Source: Streptococcus porcinus (lineage in GTDB: Bacteria > Bacillota > Bacilli > Lactobacillales > Streptococcaceae). From it: DNA of 64,000 bases. The DNA lies in NCBI RefSeq assembly GCF_901542335.1, contig NZ_LR594036.1, positions 186,001 to 250,000 on the forward strand. The letters are read 5' to 3'. Below the pieces are notes generated by a model that made no database searches, had not been told where the DNA came from, and worked only from the letters and a program-made list of their open reading frames with translations. The position numbers and the translations under genes were made by a program. Shown one piece after another: positions 17,697 through 26,279 of this stretch (position 1 is its first letter; each line of letters begins with the position of its first letter).

Positions 17697-19855
17697 CAGA
17701 AATTGCACTGATAGGGAATCCCAATAGTGGAAAGACAAGTTTATTTAATCTTTTAACGGGGACAAAGCAACATGTTGGGAATTGGCCTGGTGTAACAGTT
17801 GAGCGTAAAAGTGGCATTGCCAAAAATCATAAAAATATTAAAGTTGAAGATTTACCAGGAATCTATTCGATGTCACCTTATAGCCCTGAGGAAAAAGTTG
17901 CACGTGATTATTTACTTAGTTATCATGCGGATGCTATTTTAAATGTCATTGATGCTACAAATTTAGAACGCAATCTATATTTAACGACACAGTTAATTGA
18001 GACAGGACTTCCGGTTACAATTGCCCTGAATATGAGTGATGTCTTAAAAAGTCAAGGAAAAACGATTAACAGTGATAAGTTAGCTTACCAGATGGGAGTG
18101 CCAGTTGTTGTGACTAGCGCTTTAAGAAATAAAGGTATTGATCAGGCTATAAAAAAGGCTAGTCAGACGACAAAGGATAAGATTGACAGAATCCAGTTTC
18201 CTAATTATGATTCGAGGTTTGAAGCTGCAATTTCCCAGATTATTGACCTGCTTGGTGGTACGGTCCCTAGCCGATCTAGTCGTTTTTATGCTATAAAGCT
18301 ATTTGAACGGGATCAATTGGTGGAAGAAGAGTTGAACTTATCTACTCCTCAAAAACAAGAGATAAGGGATATTATTCAAATAATCGAAGAAATCTTTACT
18401 GAGGATTCAGAATCAATCGTCATTAACCAACGCTACAAGTTTATCGAAAATGTTAGTCATATGGTTCAACATCAGAACCATGATTTTAAAATGTCGATGT
18501 CAGATAAAATTGACAGGTTAATAACCAGTCGCATCCTAGCTTTGCCAATTTTTGCCACGGTCATGTTTTTAGTTTATTACTTATCTATACAAACGGTAGG
18601 GACGATAGGAACAAATTGGGTTAATGACGTGCTGTTTGGGGAGTATGTCCCTGAAGCGGTTTTAGCTATTTTAAAAGGATTGAACGTACAAACTTGGTTG
18701 CAATCTCTTATTATAGATGGGATTGTTGCCGGGCTGGGGGCAGTTCTTGGTTTCTTACCTCAAATCTTTGTTCTTTTTGTTTGTTTAGGGGTTTTGGAAG
18801 ATATTGGGTATATGAGCCGAATAGCTTTTGTCATGGATCGCCTTTTCCGACGCTTTGGTCTCTCTGGTAAATCCTTTATCCCTATGTTAATTTCAACAAG
18901 TTGTGGTGTGCCAGGAATTATGGCCAGTCGAACGATTGAAAATGAACGGGATCGTCGAATTACGATTATGACGACAACTTTTATGCCCTGCTCAGCCAAA
19001 TTGGCTATTATTGCTGTCATTGCAGGAGCCTTTTTCCCACACAACCCTTGGATCGCCCCAAGTGCCTATTTGCTTGGGATGGTTGCTATTATTTTATCCG
19101 GAATTGCTCTTAAGAAAACGAGCTTTTTAAGTGGTTATACCAGTCCTTTTATCATGGAACTACCAAGTTATCATTTGCCAAGTGCTAAGACTGTTTTGCG
19201 ATATGCATTTAGTAAGGCGATGAGTTTTGTTCAACGTGCAGGAACAATTATTTTTAGTTTGACAGTCTTAATCTGGTTTATGAGTTCTTACAATTTCAAT
19301 CTACAAGCAGTGAGTACTCAAGAAAGTATTTTAGCTAGTTTAGGACGGTTCTTTGCTTGGATTTTTACACCACTAGGCTTTGGAAATTGGAAAGCGACGG
19401 TTGCTACTATTACGGGACTTGTTGCTAAAGAAACGGTTGTCGCGACCTTAGGGATTCTTTATAACAATCCTGACACTACGGAGAAGACGCATTCCTTATG
19501 GACTAGTCTTCAAGGAAATTACACAGCTTTAGCTGCTTATTCTTTTTTAATCTTTAATCTGCTCTGCGCTCCTTGCTTTGCTTCTATTGGTGCTATCAAA
19601 CGTGAAATGGGAAATAGGAAGTGGACTTTGGTGGCTATTGGCTACCAAACAGGACTTGCCTATCTTGTTAGTCTTGTTTTTTACCAACTTGGCTTAGTGA
19701 TTTTCTATAGTAAATCCGTGACCCTTTGGACTGTTTTAGCTCTTGTTACAACTTTGGTGATGTCTTATTTTGTTATAAGAAAACCAAAGCAAGCTAAAAC
19801 ACAAATCATTAGTTTAGATGATTTGAACTCTCTTCATAACTATGGAAAGGAATAG
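17693..19855 (+). CDS. feoB: FeoB ferrous iron transporter (GTPase-permease)
   Basis: 720 residues. The N-terminal G-domain has G1 GNPNSGKTS (8-16), G3 DLPGIYS and G4 NMSD. A helical linker is followed by a membrane domain from about 280 with the two Gate motifs, including IPMLISTSCGVPGIMASR (the conserved Cys region) and CAPCFASIGAIKRE near the C-terminus. It imports Fe2+ across the cytoplasmic membrane, powered or gated by nucleotide hydrolysis. It lies between FeoA and a Cys-rich FeoB-associated peptide, a complete feo unit for iron uptake under low oxygen. Confidence 0.96.
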   Translation: MTEIALIGNPNSGKTSLFNLLTGTKQHVGNWPGVTVERKSGIAKNHKNIKVEDLPGIYSMSPYSPEEKVARDYLLSYHADAILNVIDATNLERNLYLTTQLIETGLPVTIALNMSDVLKSQGKTINSDKLAYQMGVPVVVTSALRNKGIDQAIKKASQTTKDKIDRIQFPNYDSRFEAAISQIIDLLGGTVPSRSSRFYAIKLFERDQLVEEELNLSTPQKQEIRDIIQIIEEIFTEDSESIVINQRYKFIENVSHMVQHQNHDFKMSMSDKIDRLITSRILALPIFATVMFLVYYLSIQTVGTIGTNWVNDVLFGEYVPEAVLAILKGLNVQTWLQSLIIDGIVAGLGAVLGFLPQIFVLFVCLGVLEDIGYMSRIAFVMDRLFRRFGLSGKSFIPMLISTSCGVPGIMASRTIENERDRRITIMTTTFMPCSAKLAIIAVIAGAFFPHNPWIAPSAYLLGMVAIILSGIALKKTSFLSGYTSPFIMELPSYHLPSAKTVLRYAFSKAMSFVQRAGTIIFSLTVLIWFMSSYNFNLQAVSTQESILASLGRFFAWIFTPLGFGNWKATVATITGLVAKETVVATLGILYNNPDTTEKTHSLWTSLQGNYTALAAYSFLIFNLLCAPCFASIGAIKREMGNRKWTLVAIGYQTGLAYLVSLVFYQLGLVIFYSKSVTLWTVLALVTTLVMSYFVIRKPKQAKTQIISLDDLNSLHNYGKE

Positions 19856-19858
19856 GTA

Positions 19859-19990
19859 ATGTCAACGTTTATTATTACGGTTTTAATTGTAGGTGGAGTT
19901 ATTTGGGGTATTTATCATTACCTTAAGGGAGAAGGTTCTTGTGGAGATTGTGACTGTTCTTGTCCCGTTAAAGATGAGATGGAAAAATAA
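19859..19990 (+). CDS. FeoB-associated Cys-rich membrane peptide
   Basis: 43-residue ORF starting 4 nt after feoB: a single N-terminal hydrophobic helix (about residues 4-18), then a Cys cluster C28-x2-C31-x-C33-x-C35 and a charged tail. This is the pattern of the FeoB-associated Cys-rich membrane protein family found at the end of Firmicutes feo operons. It probably binds metal or assists FeoB in place of FeoC; the exact role is unproven. A weak GGAAAGGAATAG site overlaps the feoB end. Confidence 0.8.
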   Translation: MSTFIITVLIVGGVIWGIYHYLKGEGSCGDCDCSCPVKDEMEK

Positions 19991-20045
19991 TTAAAAGTAT
20001 TTTAGAAAAATTCTTTTCAGGAAGCTTATAGTGCTAAAACATAGG

Positions 20046-20077
20046 AAAAAGGTGAGCAGTCGATTGCTCACCTTTTT
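20046..20077. terminator. Bidirectional terminator between feo and mntH
   Basis: Stem AAAAAGGTGAGCA / TGCTCACCTTTTT with a 6-nt loop, flanked by A-run and T-run. It lies between convergent transcription units. Confidence 0.9.
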
Positions 20078-20166
20078 AGTGTAATGGTTGATAAGAAGTA
20101 AAGAAAGCATCTATTTGAAGCAATTTTATAGATGGAATAGCTTTTAGAATAATTATTAGTTTACTT

Positions 20167-21744
20167 CTAAAGGGAAGCTTTTCTCTGTGAAAAGTGATAT
20201 TTATCATTACCTTTATAAAGTTCATAAATAGTCCAAATGAGAAGAAGAATCATAGAAAGCATAACCACGTAAGCAATAGAGTCAGCTACCATAATTTGGT
20301 GATGACTTGGGTGATCACCCCAAAATCCCTCAATTTGATCTGGTAACCCTTTCATATTGAGATAAATTAAAGCAATGACAGAAATCCATCCTAGTACTTT
20401 AATAAGGAAAGTATTTTTAAAATCATCTTTCATTTCAATTTTGCTATTGGTGAAAATTAGAAGTGGCAACATTGAAAAAGGGAGTGCAAAGGCTAGAAAA
20501 ACTTGTGAATTGTTCATTAAGTTGTTAATAGCAATATGCTCTGCTATGGCACTTTTGCCACTGGTTAGGAAAACACAAATCAGAACAGGGATAACAGATA
20601 TAAGGCGAGTAACTAATCGTCGAACCCAAGTAGGCACTTTCATGTGAATAAAGCCTTCCATGATAATCTGGCCGGTCAAGGTACCAGTTATGGTAGAGTT
20701 TTGTCCGGAAGCTAATAGAGCAACTGCAAATAATAAGGACAGCATACCTGAACTAGCTACATGAGCTAAAATAGAATTACTCATAATACTGGGGTTAGAA
20801 AGTGCTCTAAATAATCCAAAAAAGGAGGGATCAGCAACACTTCCTGTTTTAAAAACTGCCACTCCCATGATAAGAAGTAAGGAATTAACAAAAAAAGCAA
20901 CAGTTAATTGAATATTGGAATCGAAAGTAGAAAAACGAATGGCCCTAGCAATGTCCTTTTTGTTATGATGATCTAGTTTCCGACTTTGAACAACAGAAGA
21001 GTGTAAATATAAATTGTGTGGCATAACAGTGGCCCCAATGATGCCTAAAGTTCCGGCGAGAGGTGTCTGTCCGTTTACTGTATGGGTTGTTGAAAATGCC
21101 TCAGCACTAGGTACAATTCCCTTAATAACATCACTCCATATAGGATGGGAAAGGGCTACCTGATAAGCGAATACAAAAAATATCACTAGGATTAAAGCGA
21201 CAACCAAAGCTTCAATTTTCCGAAAGCCTACCTTTGTTAATAGTAATAAGAGTAAAACGTCAAATACTGTTATAAAGACAGCGATTTCTAAAGGAATATG
21301 AAATAAGAGGTAAAGTGCAACAGCCCCACCTATGACTTCAGCAATATCTGTTGCCATAATAGCTAATTCTGTTAAAATCCATAACACAATACCTAATTGT
21401 TTACTAGTACGAGCTCTAATGGCTTGAGCAAGATCCATTTGAGAAACAATACCTAGTTTAGCAGCCATATATTGTAATAGCATTGCAATCAAACTAGACA
21501 TTAAGATAATTGAGATAAGTAAGTATTGGAAATTTTGTCCACCAGTTATGGATGTTGACCAATTGCCAGGATCCATATAACCGACAGCAACAAGGGCACC
21601 TGGGCCTGAATAAGCGAGTAAGGTTTTAAAAAAGCTCATTCCTTTAGGAACATCAATGGTCCCGTTTATTTCTTGTAGTGAAGGGCCATTTGCGTAATTA
21701 ATAAAACGATTCTTTGAACTTTTGTCATGATCTTGTGAATTCAT
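20167..21744 (-). CDS. mntH: NRAMP-family Mn2+/divalent metal transporter
   Basis: 525 residues with about 11-12 hydrophobic segments. It carries the NRAMP metal-site motifs: YMDPGNWSTS in the first helix (DPGN, about residue 57) and the TM6 motif VMPHNLYLHSS (about 240). The family imports Mn2+ (and Fe2+) with protons across the cytoplasmic membrane. Here it stands alone on the minus strand after the feo genes. A putative DtxR-family (MtsR/SloR-like) box lies upstream at 21781-21806, which would fit manganese-dependent repression. Confidence 0.93.
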   Translation of the reverse strand: MNSQDHDKSSKNRFINYANGPSLQEINGTIDVPKGMSFFKTLLAYSGPGALVAVGYMDPGNWSTSITGGQNFQYLLISIILMSSLIAMLLQYMAAKLGIVSQMDLAQAIRARTSKQLGIVLWILTELAIMATDIAEVIGGAVALYLLFHIPLEIAVFITVFDVLLLLLLTKVGFRKIEALVVALILVIFFVFAYQVALSHPIWSDVIKGIVPSAEAFSTTHTVNGQTPLAGTLGIIGATVMPHNLYLHSSVVQSRKLDHHNKKDIARAIRFSTFDSNIQLTVAFFVNSLLLIMGVAVFKTGSVADPSFFGLFRALSNPSIMSNSILAHVASSGMLSLLFAVALLASGQNSTITGTLTGQIIMEGFIHMKVPTWVRRLVTRLISVIPVLICVFLTSGKSAIAEHIAINNLMNNSQVFLAFALPFSMLPLLIFTNSKIEMKDDFKNTFLIKVLGWISVIALIYLNMKGLPDQIEGFWGDHPSHHQIMVADSIAYVVMLSMILLLIWTIYELYKGNDKYHFSQRKASL

Positions 21745-21780
21745 AGCAGAGTAAACCTTCCTAAAAATAGCAAACCTAAC

Positions 21781-21806
21781 TAATAGATTAAGTAAACCTA
21801 ATTTTA
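21781..21806 (-). promoter_or_regulatory. Candidate MtsR/SloR-type metal-regulator box upstream of mntH
   Basis: On the minus strand this reads TAAAATTAGGTTTACTTAAT, close to the streptococcal DtxR-family consensus as I recall it (AAAATTAACTTGACTTAATT). It lies about 40-60 bp upstream of the mntH ATG. GGTTT-containing copies repeat nearby (21745-21780). The match is by eye. Confidence 0.45.
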
Positions 21807-21874
21807 CCTCAAAAATAAAAAATATTCAATATTTAATTTTTAGTCTTATCTATCTTGAGGATTTTAAAGAAACA

Positions 21875-21965
21875 AAAAAATAACCCTAAATTTGGACTGC
21901 ACCCCAATTGTTAGATTTTGTGTCTAACTTTTGGGATGCGGTTCATTCATTGTAGGGTTATTTTT
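21875..21965 (-). terminator. Terminator of the flavoprotein gene carrying an IS-end palindrome in its loop
   Basis: Outer arms AAAAATAACCCTA (21875-21888) and TAGGGTTATTTTT (21953-21965) form a terminator stem with U-tracts on both strands. The loop is filled by the 53-bp palindrome 21893-21945. It lies between the starts of mntH transcription and the end of the flavoprotein gene, 18 nt past the latter's stop. Confidence 0.7.
21893..21945. mobile_element. Miniature IS-end palindrome, copy 1
   Basis: Imperfect inverted repeat: TGGACTGCACCCCAATTG.. on the left and ..CTTTTGGGATGCGGTTCA on the right, with a short central AT loop. It has TG...CA outer ends as in IS3/IS150-group elements and no coding capacity. 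It is closely related to 49335-49386. Confidence 0.6.
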
Positions 21966-21983
21966 GGATAGTCATAAGTTTCT

Positions 21984-23306
21984 TTAAAAATTAAAGACAT
22001 CATTTAGATTTTCGGCCATTGTCGGATGTGTGAAGATTTGTTTTTGTAAGTAGGTATATGGAATCTTGTTATCGATGGCCATTTTAATGAGATTTATTAA
22101 TTCTGGAGACGCTGCGCTTAATAAGGTTGCACCTAATATAAGGTTTGAGTCTGCATCCACGACTACTTTAAAGAAGCCTCTTAAGTCACTATTAACATGA
22201 CCTCTCGGCATATTTGCGACCATTAAACTATTTGATTTATAATTCAGTCCTTGCTCTTTTGCCTGGGTTTCATCGATTCCAACTCGGGATAATGGAGGAT
22301 TTAAAAAGATGGTGTAAGGAATGTTTTGACGCTCCTTAGTTGAATAATCAGTACTCCCATTTAAATAATTCCACACAATTCGTGAATCATCTAAGGAAAC
22401 ATATGTAAATTGTAAGCCACCATTAACATCACCAACTGCGAAAACATTCGGGACAGAGGTTTGTAAGAATTCATCTACCTGAATTGCTCCACGCTCTGTT
22501 AATTTAATATCGGTATTTTCAAGTCCAAGACCTTCAGTGTTAGGTTTTCTACCTGTCGCATGGAGAACAGCATCGAACGTATAATCCCCATTTTCAGTTG
22601 TTATAATGACATTGTCACCATCATTTTTGACTTCAGAAATTTTTGATTGTAATTCAAATTGAACCCCGTTGTCCGCCATATACTCAGCTACTTTATTTGA
22701 AACAAACTCTTCTTCTCTACCTAAGATACGTACTTGTGGATCAAAAATTTGAACATGTGTTCCCATTTGGCTGAATAGGCTTGCAAACTCAAGTCCAATA
22801 TTTCCGGCTCCAATAATTCCTAATCGTTTAGGTTGAGTTTCAAGATTTTGGATACTTGTTGAGTCATAGACATAGTTTGATTCCGCTAATCCTTTAATTG
22901 GTAGACTATTTGGTACTGCTCCAGTATTAATAATGATAATTTCGGCAGTGAGTTCTTCAGCCTCGCCATTGGCTGAAGTGATTTTAATGACTTTGTTAGA
23001 AATAAATGTGGCATCAGCATTAAAAACATCAACTGTTTTGGCGTCATCAAGCATTTTAAAATTTTTAGCCCTTAAACGACTAACAACAGTATGTTTTTCA
23101 GTCATGGCTTCATCAAAACCATGACCAGTTTCAATAGAATGAATCAGCACTTTAGTAGGTATACATCCTATATTAATGCATGTACCTCCGTACATTGTTT
23201 CATCTTTTTCAATGATGGCCACTTTTTTACCATCAGCTCCAAACTTTGAAGCAAGGGTCTTACCAGCTTTACCAAAGCCAATAATGATTAAATCGTATGA
23301 TCTCAT
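21984..23306 (-). CDS. har: Pyridine nucleotide-disulfide oxidoreductase, hypothiocyanous acid reductase (Har)/RclA-like
   Basis: 440 residues. The N-terminal FAD motif is IIIGFGKAGKTLA, the redox-active disulfide is C43-x4-C48 (TCINIGCIP), the NAD(P) motif is LGIIGAGNIGLEFA (about 170), the FAD-binding VFAVGDV lies near 290, and the dimer-interface end is FTHPTMAEN. Layout and length match the RclA/Har subgroup, which in S. pneumoniae reduces hypothiocyanous acid and gives resistance to host lactoperoxidase products; mercuric reductase or lipoamide dehydrogenase is less likely. Monocistronic with GGAGGA site. Assignment to Har rather than a general flavoprotein disulfide reductase is from family memory. 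Confidence 0.82.
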   Translation of the reverse strand: MRSYDLIIIGFGKAGKTLASKFGADGKKVAIIEKDETMYGGTCINIGCIPTKVLIHSIETGHGFDEAMTEKHTVVSRLRAKNFKMLDDAKTVDVFNADATFISNKVIKITSANGEAEELTAEIIIINTGAVPNSLPIKGLAESNYVYDSTSIQNLETQPKRLGIIGAGNIGLEFASLFSQMGTHVQIFDPQVRILGREEEFVSNKVAEYMADNGVQFELQSKISEVKNDGDNVIITTENGDYTFDAVLHATGRKPNTEGLGLENTDIKLTERGAIQVDEFLQTSVPNVFAVGDVNGGLQFTYVSLDDSRIVWNYLNGSTDYSTKERQNIPYTIFLNPPLSRVGIDETQAKEQGLNYKSNSLMVANMPRGHVNSDLRGFFKVVVDADSNLILGATLLSAASPELINLIKMAIDNKIPYTYLQKQIFTHPTMAENLNDVFNF

Positions 23307-23536
23307 CAGTTGTCCTCCTAAGTATTAATTTTAGTTAAATTATAGCACGATAGTACTTAAGTGTCTTAATTCTGAAATGGTAGGCCCAAAGAATGATGAC
23401 GCTCCCGACTTTAATAAGTTAGGTATCAATTAGGGAGAGCTATAACCCTTTCGAAGAGGGGCCTCTATATTACCTTCTAAAAATAATTGATTTTATATTT
23501 TCCTAAGAATGACTTAAGAATTATTTTATATTTGGT

Positions 23537-23568
23537 TTAACTTTAGTTTAACACTGACTGTTATACTT
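23537..23568 (+). promoter_or_regulatory. Promoter with OmpR-type direct repeats before the secreted repeat protein
   Basis: Two TTTAAC hexamers spaced by 11 bp (23537-23542 and 23548-23553) sit 10 bp upstream of a TATACT -10 (23563-23568). Eleven-bp-spaced direct repeats replacing the -35 are typical sites for OmpR/PhoB-family activators. An OmpR-family regulator gene starts 750 bp downstream, but the true regulator is unknown. Confidence 0.45.
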
Positions 23569-23609
23569 AGTTCATAAAACAAATAACCCAAAAGAAAGAG
23601 GTAAATGAA

Positions 23610-24065
23610 ATGAAAAACAATAAGCAAACTATTCCAGCTATTGCTACTAACTATTTAAAAGCAGGACTTGTTTCAGCTCTGTTTGCGGGAGGAGTGTTTG
23701 TAGCCCTCGGATCAACTCCATCTGTTTCAGCTGCTAGCTATACTGGCAATAAAACGTCTGAAAAATTAACGGACACAGAACTTTACGAACGTGCAAAAAC
23801 ACTCAAGTTGCCAAAATATATTAGAGGTTCGCTTTACGGTAATCTTAACCATAATTCCAGTGTTACTTATCCAAAGGATGAGGATGGTATAGACGAACCA
23901 GAAGCACCAAAAGCGCCAAAAGAAACAAGACAATTAACGGACACAGAACTTTACGAACGTGCAAAAACCCTCAAGTTGCCAAAATACATCAGGGGTTCTC
24001 TCTATGGCATTCTTAACCAAAATTCCAGCGTTACATATCCAAAAGATGAGGATGGTTTAGAATAA
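23610..24065 (+). CDS. Small secreted protein with two near-identical 50-residue repeats
   Basis: 151 residues. A signal peptide (basic start, hydrophobic about 15-40, cleavage likely after VSA-AS) is followed by two copies of a Lys/Tyr-rich unit beginning LTDTELYERAKTLKLPKYIR and ending VTYPKDEDG, joined by a Pro/Ala linker (EAPKAPKETRQ). The repeats are about 90% identical in DNA, a recent duplication. There is no LPXTG or Cys, so it is probably released or cell-associated by charge. I do not recognise a function. The following two-component system and the promoter with OmpR-type repeats suggest regulated expression. Start ATG 23610 follows AAAGAGG. Confidence 0.82.
   Translation: MKNNKQTIPAIATNYLKAGLVSALFAGGVFVALGSTPSVSAASYTGNKTSEKLTDTELYERAKTLKLPKYIRGSLYGNLNHNSSVTYPKDEDGIDEPEAPKAPKETRQLTDTELYERAKTLKLPKYIRGSLYGILNQNSSVTYPKDEDGLE
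23763..24062 (+). repeat. Tandem coding repeat of about 125 bp (two copies)
   Basis: Copy A about 23766-23890 and copy B about 23935-24060 share long identical runs (for example the 32-nt stretch beginning TTAACGGACACAGAAC) and differ mostly at third codon positions. Confidence 0.85.
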
Positions 24066-24257
24066 AGAATAAGCTGAAGCATCTATGGGGAAGACCTAGT
24101 AGGTCATAAGTTCTAAAACCTTTATAAGTAAGATTCAAGAATTTATATTTGGAAAACGATTAAGTGCCAATGCTTGTGGTTAAAGAGTGATGTAACACTG
24201 AAAAGCATCATCATTAATGACTAAAAAACTTATTTAAAAGAGATATTTGGTTCAAAC

Positions 24258-24301
24258 AAAAGTTAGTGTTATACTGGAAAAAGTATAACACTAACTTTTT
24301 T
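24258..24301 (+). terminator. Strong terminator/attenuator hairpin directly before the Irr-like gene
   Basis: Perfect stem AAAAGTTAGTGTTATACT / AGTATAACACTAACTTTTT with a 6-nt loop and a T-run. It ends only 16 nt before ATG 24317 and abuts the AAGGAG ribosome-binding site. It should end the transcript of the secreted repeat gene and may gate read-through into the two-component genes. Confidence 0.8.
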
Positions 24302-24316
24302 AATCAAGGAGAATGT

Positions 24317-25003
24317 ATGACCTACAAAATTTTATTAGTGGACGATGAAGTATCAATCACTGATATTAATCAACGTTACTTACAACAAGCTGGCCATCTT
24401 GTCACTGTTGCAAGTGATGGCTCTCAAGCATTGGAGAAATTTCGTCAGAATCAGTATGATTTAATTATTAGCGATATTATGATGCCCAATATGGATGGTT
24501 ATGATTTTATTGGAGAAGTTCTGTTAGAAAAACCTAATCAACCCTTCCTATTTATTACAGCTAAAATTTCGGAGCCAGATAAAATTTATTCATTAAGTTT
24601 AGGGGCAGATGACTTCATTTCCAAACCTTTTAGTCCACGAGAACTAGTCCTGCGGGTCAAAAATATTCTTAATCGAATCTATGGAAAGGCTACTGAGTCT
24701 GAGTACTTGGTAATTGGAGATTTAAGCATAGATTATAATACTCGAGTAGTTAAGGTAGCAAATCAGAGCCTTAACCTGACCAACAAGGCTTTTGATTTAC
24801 TATGGATTTTAGCTAATCACTTAAATCATGTTTTTTCAAAAACAGAACTTTATGAGCGCGTGTGGGAAGAAGAGTACTTAGATGATACCAACACTTTGAA
24901 TGTACACATTCATTCTTTACGCAACGATTTGGCAAAATACAGTACTGATCAGCCACCAACTATTAAGACGGTTTGGGGATTAGGATACAAGTTAGAGGAA
25001 TAA
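24317..25003 (+). CDS. irr: OmpR-family response regulator (Irr-like)
   Basis: Receiver domain with acidic DDE, phospho-acceptor Asp in LIISDIMMPNMDGYD, and Lys in FISKPFSPRE, followed by a winged-helix domain ending KTVWGLGYKLEE. 228 residues from ATG 24317, chosen over an upstream frame because AAGGAG lies 8 nt before it. The kinase gene follows 1 nt after the stop. Sequence and kinase pairing resemble the Ihk/Irr system of S. pyogenes, which responds to neutrophil components, and in that species it also lies near speB. The name is from memory and should be treated as likely, not proven. Confidence 0.85.
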   Translation: MTYKILLVDDEVSITDINQRYLQQAGHLVTVASDGSQALEKFRQNQYDLIISDIMMPNMDGYDFIGEVLLEKPNQPFLFITAKISEPDKIYSLSLGADDFISKPFSPRELVLRVKNILNRIYGKATESEYLVIGDLSIDYNTRVVKVANQSLNLTNKAFDLLWILANHLNHVFSKTELYERVWEEEYLDDTNTLNVHIHSLRNDLAKYSTDQPPTIKTVWGLGYKLEE

Positions 25004-25004
25004 A

Positions 25005-26033
25005 ATGAAACTAAGAACATATATTGTTATCGGCTATTTAGTATCTATGTTGATTACTATTGCTGGATTAATCGTTGGTTTAAAGCAAATGTTTATCACA
25101 ACCAAGGATATTTCATATATCTTATTGATAGCACTAATAGCCTCTTTGGCGGGGGGGATAGTGAATATGTTGCTCTTGACCAATGTTTTTTCATCCTTAA
25201 AAAAACTAAAAGAAAAAATGCAAGCTATCTCTCAAAAAAATTTTAACCGTGACCATCTTATTAAATCTCCTTTGGAATTTAAAGATCTTGAAGGAACTTT
25301 TAATCAGATGTCATCAGAATTAGAAGCTAGCTTTGAATCACTGAATGAGAGTGAGCGAGAGAAATCCATGATGATTGCTCAATTATCCCATGATATTAAA
25401 ACACCGCTAACTTCAATTCAAGCAACTGTAGAAGGTATTCTAGACGGAGTTATTTCCAAAGAAGAGGAAAGAGCTTATTTGAATACTATTTCACGCCAAA
25501 CCAATCGTTTAAATCAATTAGTTGAAGAATTGCAAGTGGTCAGTTTAAATGACCAAAAACACGAAGTCAAACAAGCTTCCCAAGTTATTTACCTTGAAAA
25601 ATTACTCATTGAAATTTTGTCAGAGTTTCAATTAACTTTAGAGCGGGAAAATCGAACAGTCAACATTCAAGTGGCACCTGATGTTGTTAAAATAAAAAGC
25701 CAATATGACGCATTGTCTCGTATTATCTTAAACTTAGTTAGCAATGCTATTAAATATTCAGAAGTTAATACAGCTTTGACCATTCGGGCCTATCGACAAA
25801 GTCAAAAAATCCGAATTGACGTGATTGATCAAGGACAAGGTATAAAAGAAAAAGATATGTCCTTAATTTTTAAACGCCTATATCGTGTGGAGACATCTCG
25901 CAATATGAAAACCGGAGGACATGGACTAGGTCTCTATATTGCTAAGCAATTGGCCCATCAACTAGATGGAGATATTTCTGTTGAAAGTCAGCTTGGGAAG
26001 GGCAGTGCTTTCTCATTGTTCTTACCCGCCTAG
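25005..26033 (+). CDS. ihk: Sensor histidine kinase (Ihk-like)
   Basis: 342 residues with two N-terminal transmembrane helices (about 7-28 and 38-60) and almost no extracytoplasmic loop. A HAMP-like linker precedes the H-box QLSHDIKTPLTSIQ (His about 128), the N-box LNLVSNAIKYSEVN, and the G-boxes DQGQGIKEKD and TGGHGLGLYIAKQ. The short loop suggests sensing within the membrane. It lies 1 nt after the regulator gene and forms a two-gene operon with it. Confidence 0.88.
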   Translation: MKLRTYIVIGYLVSMLITIAGLIVGLKQMFITTKDISYILLIALIASLAGGIVNMLLLTNVFSSLKKLKEKMQAISQKNFNRDHLIKSPLEFKDLEGTFNQMSSELEASFESLNESEREKSMMIAQLSHDIKTPLTSIQATVEGILDGVISKEEERAYLNTISRQTNRLNQLVEELQVVSLNDQKHEVKQASQVIYLEKLLIEILSEFQLTLERENRTVNIQVAPDVVKIKSQYDALSRIILNLVSNAIKYSEVNTALTIRAYRQSQKIRIDVIDQGQGIKEKDMSLIFKRLYRVETSRNMKTGGHGLGLYIAKQLAHQLDGDISVESQLGKGSAFSLFLPA

Positions 26034-26279
26034 TTAAAGTGATGTTTTTTGACTTGGTTTTAAAGAAAAAGAAGTTAATATAGTCTGTCCTAGGAAATGA
26101 GATCTGGTCCTTGCTTACAAAATGAGTTGAGAAGTACCTCTTTGGAAGCTGCAAAGGGGGTACGCCTAAACAAAAACTGGAATTATTTATCATTTTTAAA
26201 AAAAATATAGGTTAAGAATAAAAGTTAAGTTATAATAATAAACAGAGAAAACATTACAAGTTTAAGGAGAACTTTTGAA

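Noticed and set aside
23763..24062. Tandem repeat considered as a CRISPR-like or mobile repeat
   Set aside because: Only two copies of about 125 bp, in frame and coding, with no spacers or inverted ends. It is an internal gene duplication.
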